Under the pieces are notes generated by a model that saw only the letters and a program-made list of their open reading frames with translations, did not search any database and was not told the origin of the DNA. Made by a program: the position numbers and the translations under genes. From Bacillota bacterium (lineage in GTDB: Bacteria > Bacillota > Clostridia > Acetivibrionales > DTU013), in NCBI GenBank assembly GCA_023433505.1, contig JAEZCO010000050.1, positions 23,346 to 87,345 on the forward strand: DNA of 64,000 nt. Direction: 5' to 3'. Position 1 is the stretch's first letter, and every line of letters begins with the position of its first letter. Below, piece by piece: positions 59,832 to 64,000 of the stretch.

Positions 59832-60704
59832 ATGGATGGTTCACTCATTATTCAATTGCTTATATCGGGGATATTCAGTTCCTTTGTGCTCCTGTTAACG
59901 TCCCTGGGTCTTGTCATAATCATGGGGTACATGAAGGTTGTTAATCTTGCCCACACGGAAATACTGATGATGGGCGCCTATATATGCTTTTATTTTTATC
60001 AGGTGCTGCATGTCCCCTTTGCTGTCACTTTGGCCATGGCTTATCTTATCTGCTTTGCCTTCGGCGCACTGGTGGAAGCTACCGTCATCCGCCATTTCTA
60101 TGGGAAAACCGCCGAAACACTTCTGGCGACCTACGGATTGTCCATTATCCTGAAACAAACGGCATTGCTTGCATTTGGAAAGTCATACAAGCAAGTCCGT
60201 TATCCGGTGGAACAGGTCATTTACTTCGGCTCGGTCTATGTAGAATACTACAAGCTCATTCTGTGCGCCATTTCAATCCTTGCTCTGGTGGGTACGCTAT
60301 TGTTTATCAATAAGACCTCCATGGGGAAAAAAATCCGGTCAACAACTCAAAACCGCACTATGACAGAATGTCTGGGGATCGATACGCGAAAGGTGGATAT
60401 CATTACCTTTTCCCATGGCATGGGGCTGGCGGGGCTGGCGGGCGCTGCCATAGCACCGATGTCTGCAGTGACTTACGCACTGGGCGAAAACTGGATTACA
60501 AGTACTTTTATGAATGTAGTAATGGGCGGGGTGTCTTCCCTTTTCGGAACCGTGGCCTCCTCCTTTATCATTCAGGAAGGGATTTCCGTGATATCCGGGT
60601 TTTCCAGCAGCATCACCGCCCAAATCGTCGTACTTCTGATTGCCATCGTAATCGTTCGGATTAAACCGGAGGGATTGTTTACTCCAAAGGGGAGGAGGTC
60701 ATAA
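59832..60704 (+). CDS. Urt/LivH-type ABC permease
   Basis: A 290-residue permease with eight or so hydrophobic segments, family motif VIIMGYMKVVNLAHTEILMMGAY and the coupling region RTMTECLGIDTRKVDIITF. It corresponds to UrtB. ATG 59832 follows GGAAAGGAATAG. Confidence 0.88.
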   Translation: MDGSLIIQLLISGIFSSFVLLLTSLGLVIIMGYMKVVNLAHTEILMMGAYICFYFYQVLHVPFAVTLAMAYLICFAFGALVEATVIRHFYGKTAETLLATYGLSIILKQTALLAFGKSYKQVRYPVEQVIYFGSVYVEYYKLILCAISILALVGTLLFINKTSMGKKIRSTTQNRTMTECLGIDTRKVDIITFSHGMGLAGLAGAAIAPMSAVTYALGENWITSTFMNVVMGGVSSLFGTVASSFIIQEGISVISGFSSSITAQIVVLLIAIVIVRIKPEGLFTPKGRRS

Positions 60705-60705
60705 C

Positions 60706-61806
60706 ATGAAGTGGAGCAATTTAAACGGAAAATTTCGGGGAATCCCGGTAAACAGGCATCTGGACGCGGCAGTATTCCTGTTTCTCCTGGCCTTCCCTTT
60801 TTTAAGCGAGACTTACTGGATTTATGTTATGTCCGGAATCATGGCATACATGGTGTTTGCCTTGTCACTGGACCTGCTCTGGGGATATACAGGCCTTTTA
60901 AACATGGGACACAGTCTCCTGTTCGGCGCGGGAGGATATATGATAGGAATTTCCTGCGCATATGCCAATAAGGCGGACTGGATCAAATTTGACCGTCTTC
61001 CCTGGTTCCTGTCTCCCCTGGCATACGATATGGGGGCAATTCTGATGGCAATCCTGCTTCCGGGTCTGATCTCCCTGATTATCGGATTTTTTATGTTTTC
61101 CGGCAAAATCCAGGGAGTGTTTTTTTCCTTGATTACCCTTGCACTATCGGGAGTGGCCGAATTGTTTGTTATCAATCAAAGCGGCTATACCCACGGCAAC
61201 AGTGGAATCACCATCGTAACGAGGACGATTGTGTCAAACTCCAAATCGGACCGGATGAGTGACCGGGCATATTATTTTGTCGTACTTTTGTTTCTGTTCC
61301 TGGCATATCTGTTCTGCCTGCTGATTGTGAATTCAAGGGTGGGAAAGGTATTGCAGGCTGTGAGGGAGAACGAATCGAGGCTGACCTTTTTCGGGTTTAA
61401 GCCTTTCGCGTTCAAGCTGCTCATCTATACCTTCTCCGGCATGCTGGCAGGCCTGGCGGGAGTATTGTATGTAAGAGTTCAGGGAAGTATCAATTCCACC
61501 GCTGTTGGAATCAATCTTGCCACGCTCGTATTGATCTGGGTAGCGGTGGGAGGCAGAGGGAATCTGACGGGAGCCATGGTTGGAACGCTGGTGCTTCAGA
61601 CCCTGGAGACAAAACTGATATCGGTCTTCTCCGGTATTTCCGCCGATTTTGTCCAGTATTGGAAGCTGGTATTGGGTATTGTCATCCTTCTCATTGTATT
61701 TCTGATTCCCAAAGGAATCGTGGGAACCTTGATTGACATCCAGCAAAAGCATAGGGACAGGAAGCGGAAGGAAGGAATTCTCCTTAAGGAGGAGGAAGCG
61801 TTATGA
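60706..61806 (+). CDS. Urt/LivM-type ABC permease
   Basis: A 366-residue permease corresponding to UrtC, with the LivM signature ALSLDLLWGYTGLLNMGHSLLFGAGGYMIG and the coupling segment AVRENESRLTFFGFKPFAFKL. It starts one base after the previous gene and overlaps the next (ATGA). Confidence 0.9.
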   Translation: MKWSNLNGKFRGIPVNRHLDAAVFLFLLAFPFLSETYWIYVMSGIMAYMVFALSLDLLWGYTGLLNMGHSLLFGAGGYMIGISCAYANKADWIKFDRLPWFLSPLAYDMGAILMAILLPGLISLIIGFFMFSGKIQGVFFSLITLALSGVAELFVINQSGYTHGNSGITIVTRTIVSNSKSDRMSDRAYYFVVLLFLFLAYLFCLLIVNSRVGKVLQAVRENESRLTFFGFKPFAFKLLIYTFSGMLAGLAGVLYVRVQGSINSTAVGINLATLVLIWVAVGGRGNLTGAMVGTLVLQTLETKLISVFSGISADFVQYWKLVLGIVILLIVFLIPKGIVGTLIDIQQKHRDRKRKEGILLKEEEAL

Positions 61807-62555
61807 ATCAATCAAACGGGGTTTTGCTCGAGGTAAGGCATCTGTCGGTGGAATTTAACGGATTTCAGGCATTGACGGACGTAAGCATGAAAGTTTATGA
61901 CGGGGACCTGCGTGTCATTATCGGTCCCAATGGGGCAGGGAAAACGACGCTCATGGATCTCGTCACGGGAAAAACCACCCCGACGGTTGGACGGGTATTC
62001 TTCTGCGGAAAGGACATCACGGGGAAACCCACGCCGGAAATTGTCCGTCACTACAGCATCGGAAGGAAGTTTCAGGGACCGAACGTATTTGACAACATGT
62101 CGGTGGAGGAAAACATCGAGATCGCCATGGAAGGCTTCAGCGGCATGCTGAAATGCATCTTTTTCCGAAAGACGGATGCGTTCCGTGAGAGGGTCAATGA
62201 AATACTGAGACTGATCGATCTTCATTCCTACCGGCATTCCATGGCAAGCGACCTTTCCCACGGACAGCGGCAATGGCTGGAGATCGGTATGGTGGTGGCA
62301 CAGAATCCGAAGCTGATTATTCTGGATGAGCCTACCGCCGGAATGACTGCGGATGAAACCTATAAAACCGGGGAAATGATCAAAAAGCTCAAAGGCGCCC
62401 ACACATTGATCGTAGTCGAACATGACATGGATTTTGTCCGGCAGGTTGCGGAATATGTATCGGTACTGAATTACGGCAAGCTTCTTGCGGAAGGAACCAT
62501 GGAAGAAGTGGAGCGGAATGAAGAAGTGGTTGCCGTATATCTGAAAGAAGACTAA
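61803..62555 (+). CDS. Urt/LivG-type ABC ATPase
   Basis: A 250-residue ATPase corresponding to UrtD: Walker A GPNGAGKTTLMDLVTGKT, Q-loop GRKFQGPNVFDNMSVEENI, signature LSHGQRQWLEIGM (the H form typical of UrtD), Walker B LIILDEPTAGMT, H-loop EHDMDFV. Confidence 0.9.
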   Translation: MNQSNGVLLEVRHLSVEFNGFQALTDVSMKVYDGDLRVIIGPNGAGKTTLMDLVTGKTTPTVGRVFFCGKDITGKPTPEIVRHYSIGRKFQGPNVFDNMSVEENIEIAMEGFSGMLKCIFFRKTDAFRERVNEILRLIDLHSYRHSMASDLSHGQRQWLEIGMVVAQNPKLIILDEPTAGMTADETYKTGEMIKKLKGAHTLIVVEHDMDFVRQVAEYVSVLNYGKLLAEGTMEEVERNEEVVAVYLKED

Positions 62556-62567
62556 AGAGGTGAAAAA

Positions 62568-63266
62568 ATGTTTACTGCCGCCAATGTGAGCGTGAGCTAT
62601 GGAAAAAGCATCGTAATCAGCAATTTGTCCCTTCATATAGAAAAAGGAAATATTACAGCTATTCTTGGCAGAAATGGGGTCGGCAAGACCACCTTTCTAA
62701 AAAGTGCCATGGGCATCCTTCCCATGACAGCCGGGAGCCTTTCGTTCAACGGTGCGGACATATCCAGACTAAAGCCCAGCAGGAGATCGCTGGAGGGCTT
62801 GGGGTATGTTCCCCAGGGAAGGGAGATCATCCCCCTTATGACCGTCAATGAAAATCTTGAACTGGGAGCAATGGGTCATAAACGGATACCCGTTCTGCAA
62901 AAAAAGGAATGGGTCCTGGAATATTTCCCCGCCCTCATAGCGCATCTGAACAGAAACGGCGGCCTTTTGTCCGGAGGTCTGCAGCAGCAGCTGGCCATTG
63001 CCCGGTGTCTGATGGGAGAGCCGGTTATGATGCTGCTGGACGAGCCCACGGAAGGAATCCAGCCCAATTTGGTAATCGAAATCGCCGATATTCTCAAGAA
63101 GATTGGGGAAGATACGGGAATCACCATTGCCGTGGTGGAACAAAATCTGAAATTTGCCCGAAGAATCGCAAAGAGCTTTGCCATCATGCAAAAGGGCACT
63201 GTTGTGGCTGAAGGCCAGATGAATGAGCTGTCAGACGAGCTGGTAAAAAGATACCTTTCGGTATAA
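62568..63266 (+). CDS. Urt/LivF-type ABC ATPase
   Basis: A 232-residue ATPase corresponding to UrtE: Walker A GRNGVGKTTFLKSAMG, Q-loop YVPQGREIIPLMTVNENL, signature LSGGLQQQLAIARCL, Walker B MMLLDEPTEGIQPN, and VVEQNLKFA in place of the H-loop. It completes the importer. Confidence 0.9.
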   Translation: MFTAANVSVSYGKSIVISNLSLHIEKGNITAILGRNGVGKTTFLKSAMGILPMTAGSLSFNGADISRLKPSRRSLEGLGYVPQGREIIPLMTVNENLELGAMGHKRIPVLQKKEWVLEYFPALIAHLNRNGGLLSGGLQQQLAIARCLMGEPVMMLLDEPTEGIQPNLVIEIADILKKIGEDTGITIAVVEQNLKFARRIAKSFAIMQKGTVVAEGQMNELSDELVKRYLSV

Positions 63267-63290
63267 AGGGCAGCCGGGGACATTCAAATG

Positions 63291-63322
63291 GCGCAAGGGG
63301 ACGGTTCTCTTGCGCTATTTTC
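63291..63322 (+). terminator. Rho-independent terminator of the Urt-type operon
   Basis: GCGCAAG (63291-63297) pairs with CTTGCGC (63309-63315), followed by TATTTTCC and T-rich DNA. Confidence 0.75.
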
Positions 63323-63479
63323 CTTTTTATGGTATGGCTTTTAAAAGGCTTGAAGCAGCAATATTCTCTACCCGTTAGATTCCACACATATAAATTCCAA
63401 TTTATCGGTGAAATGCTAACAATATAATGCCAATAGAAAGCTTAGGATATTGTTTAGCAATAAAACTTTTAGCCCTGAC
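63323..63479. other. Intergenic stretch, nothing recognised
   Basis: AT-rich DNA between the operon terminator and the short remnant at 63480; no gene or clear signal seen. Confidence 0.4.
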
Positions 63480-63560
63480 TTGACACCAGCGTTTATTGAC
63501 CGCTCAAGGCACGTTGAAACGATAATAATGATGACGAATTGTGGTCAGGACAAAAAATAA
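63480..63560 (+). pseudogene. Short C-terminal remnant related to the one at 56311
   Basis: The frame reads PAFIDRSRHVETIIMMTNCG and then ends. SRHVExII is shared with 56311-56391 in the same orientation. It may be another end of a TrmA/RlmD-like methyltransferase gene; no larger part is present. Between here and the next gene there are two TATGGGCC direct repeats and a T-run (63567-63600), a weak terminator. Confidence 0.4.
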
Positions 63561-63667
63561 TGGGGTATGGGCCAAAAGTACAAATATGGGCCTTTTTTTT
63601 TGCCGTTTTCATAGATGACACGAGGAATTGGGTAGGATAGAATAAAGGTAGGAAAGGAGGAAGTCCA

Positions 63668-64000
63668 ATGGCAAAAAACGATAATATGCTGGCGATTTTA
63701 TGGATGCTTAATTCTGGAACAAAAATAACTGCAAAGCAAATAGCGGAAAAATTAGAGATAAATATACGAACTGTTTACCGTTATATTGATTCACTCTGCG
63801 CAAGCGGAGTACCGATTGTATCAGATGCGGGACAGAACGGTGGATATAGTTTGCTGAGTAATTTTATCCATGCCCCTTTGTTTTTCGATATTGAAGAACA
63901 AAAAGCACTGCTTCATGCCGCCGTATTTGCCAACGAAGCGGGATACCCTTTCAGTGAGTCGTTAAACAATGCAACACAAAAATTAAAAATGTATTCAAAC
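63668..64000 (+). CDS. DeoR/YafY-like HTH regulator with WYL-type context, partial
   Basis: The gene runs off the right edge; 111 codons are visible. The N-terminal HTH_11 (ILWMLNSGTKITAKQIAEKL and INIRTVYRYIDSLCASGVPI) is followed by GGYSLLSNFIHAPLFFDIEEQKALLHAA, typical of the start of the WYL-domain regulators. AAAGGAGGAAG precedes ATG 63668. The target cannot be told. Confidence 0.85.
   Translation, partial: MAKNDNMLAILWMLNSGTKITAKQIAEKLEINIRTVYRYIDSLCASGVPIVSDAGQNGGYSLLSNFIHAPLFFDIEEQKALLHAAVFANEAGYPFSESLNNATQKLKMYSN

Noticed and set aside
56311..63560. att sites of one integrated element
   Set aside because: The two fragments are only about 60 percent identical over 39 bases, too different for a recent direct repeat made by one integration.
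1..64000. tRNA or rRNA genes
   Set aside because: No cloverleaf with a GGTTCGAATCC-type T arm and no rRNA core sequence was noticed by eye; a tRNAscan run would be decisive.

Overview
The window looks like a chromosomal segment of an anaerobic, low-to-mid GC Clostridia (Firmicutes) with acetogen-like one-carbon metabolism. The basis is strong AGGAGG-type ribosome binding sites, the methyl branch of the Wood-Ljungdahl pathway with flavin-based bifurcation genes, an rnfC gene, ECF transporters and Firmicutes-type regulators. No rRNA, tRNA or CRISPR array was seen. The genus cannot be named from the sequence alone.

Layout. 0-4.6 kb: end of a sugar kinase, a mannose-6-phosphate isomerase, an iron alcohol dehydrogenase, an SDR reductase and a 5'-truncated ABC transporter. 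4.9-19.7 kb: one long co-directional operon. It holds two Hdr/Qmo-like flavoproteins, metV, metF, hdrC, a double-length hdrA, mvhD, three Flox-like NADH/Fe-S subunits, a formate channel, fhs, fchA and folD. Together they should take formate to methyl-THF, with NADH oxidation coupled through an Hdr-type bifurcating complex. 19.8-23.1 kb: a LarA-family racemase, DUF3842 and a tartrate/D-malate dehydrogenase. 23.1-25.8 kb: a decayed rnf operon (rnfE, rnfA and rnfB broken, rnfC intact), then hypB. 26.6-31.3 kb: a nonsense-mutated CPBP protease, an HExxH protein, and a NAD-metabolism operon (NrtR-like regulator, nicotinamidase-like hydrolase, macrodomain) that ends in a pnuC cut short beside a group II intron remnant.

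31.5-47.6 kb and 52.6-56.2 kb form one metal/siderophore-type regulon: an MptD-type ECF transporter, two AraC regulators, two pairs of exporter-fold ABC proteins, a Nik/Dpp-type ABC importer, a DtxR-family repressor and several pseudogenes. The five promoter regions carry the same inverted repeat, GGTTAG-N6-CTAACC. Between these halves lies a Fur-znuACB-lipoprotein zinc cassette bounded by 48-bp inverted repeats and an IS1182-like transposase remnant. 56.2-63.3 kb: a PucR-like regulator, a cytosine-deaminase-like enzyme and a complete Urt/Liv-type ABC importer. The window ends inside a WYL-type regulator.

The most interesting undescribed signal is a conserved hairpin leader (AGCCAYGRAGGTT with a matching 3' arm and a T-run) found three times, before the methyl-branch operon, before larA and before DUF3842. 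It shows compensatory base changes and looks like a small family of cis-regulatory RNA.
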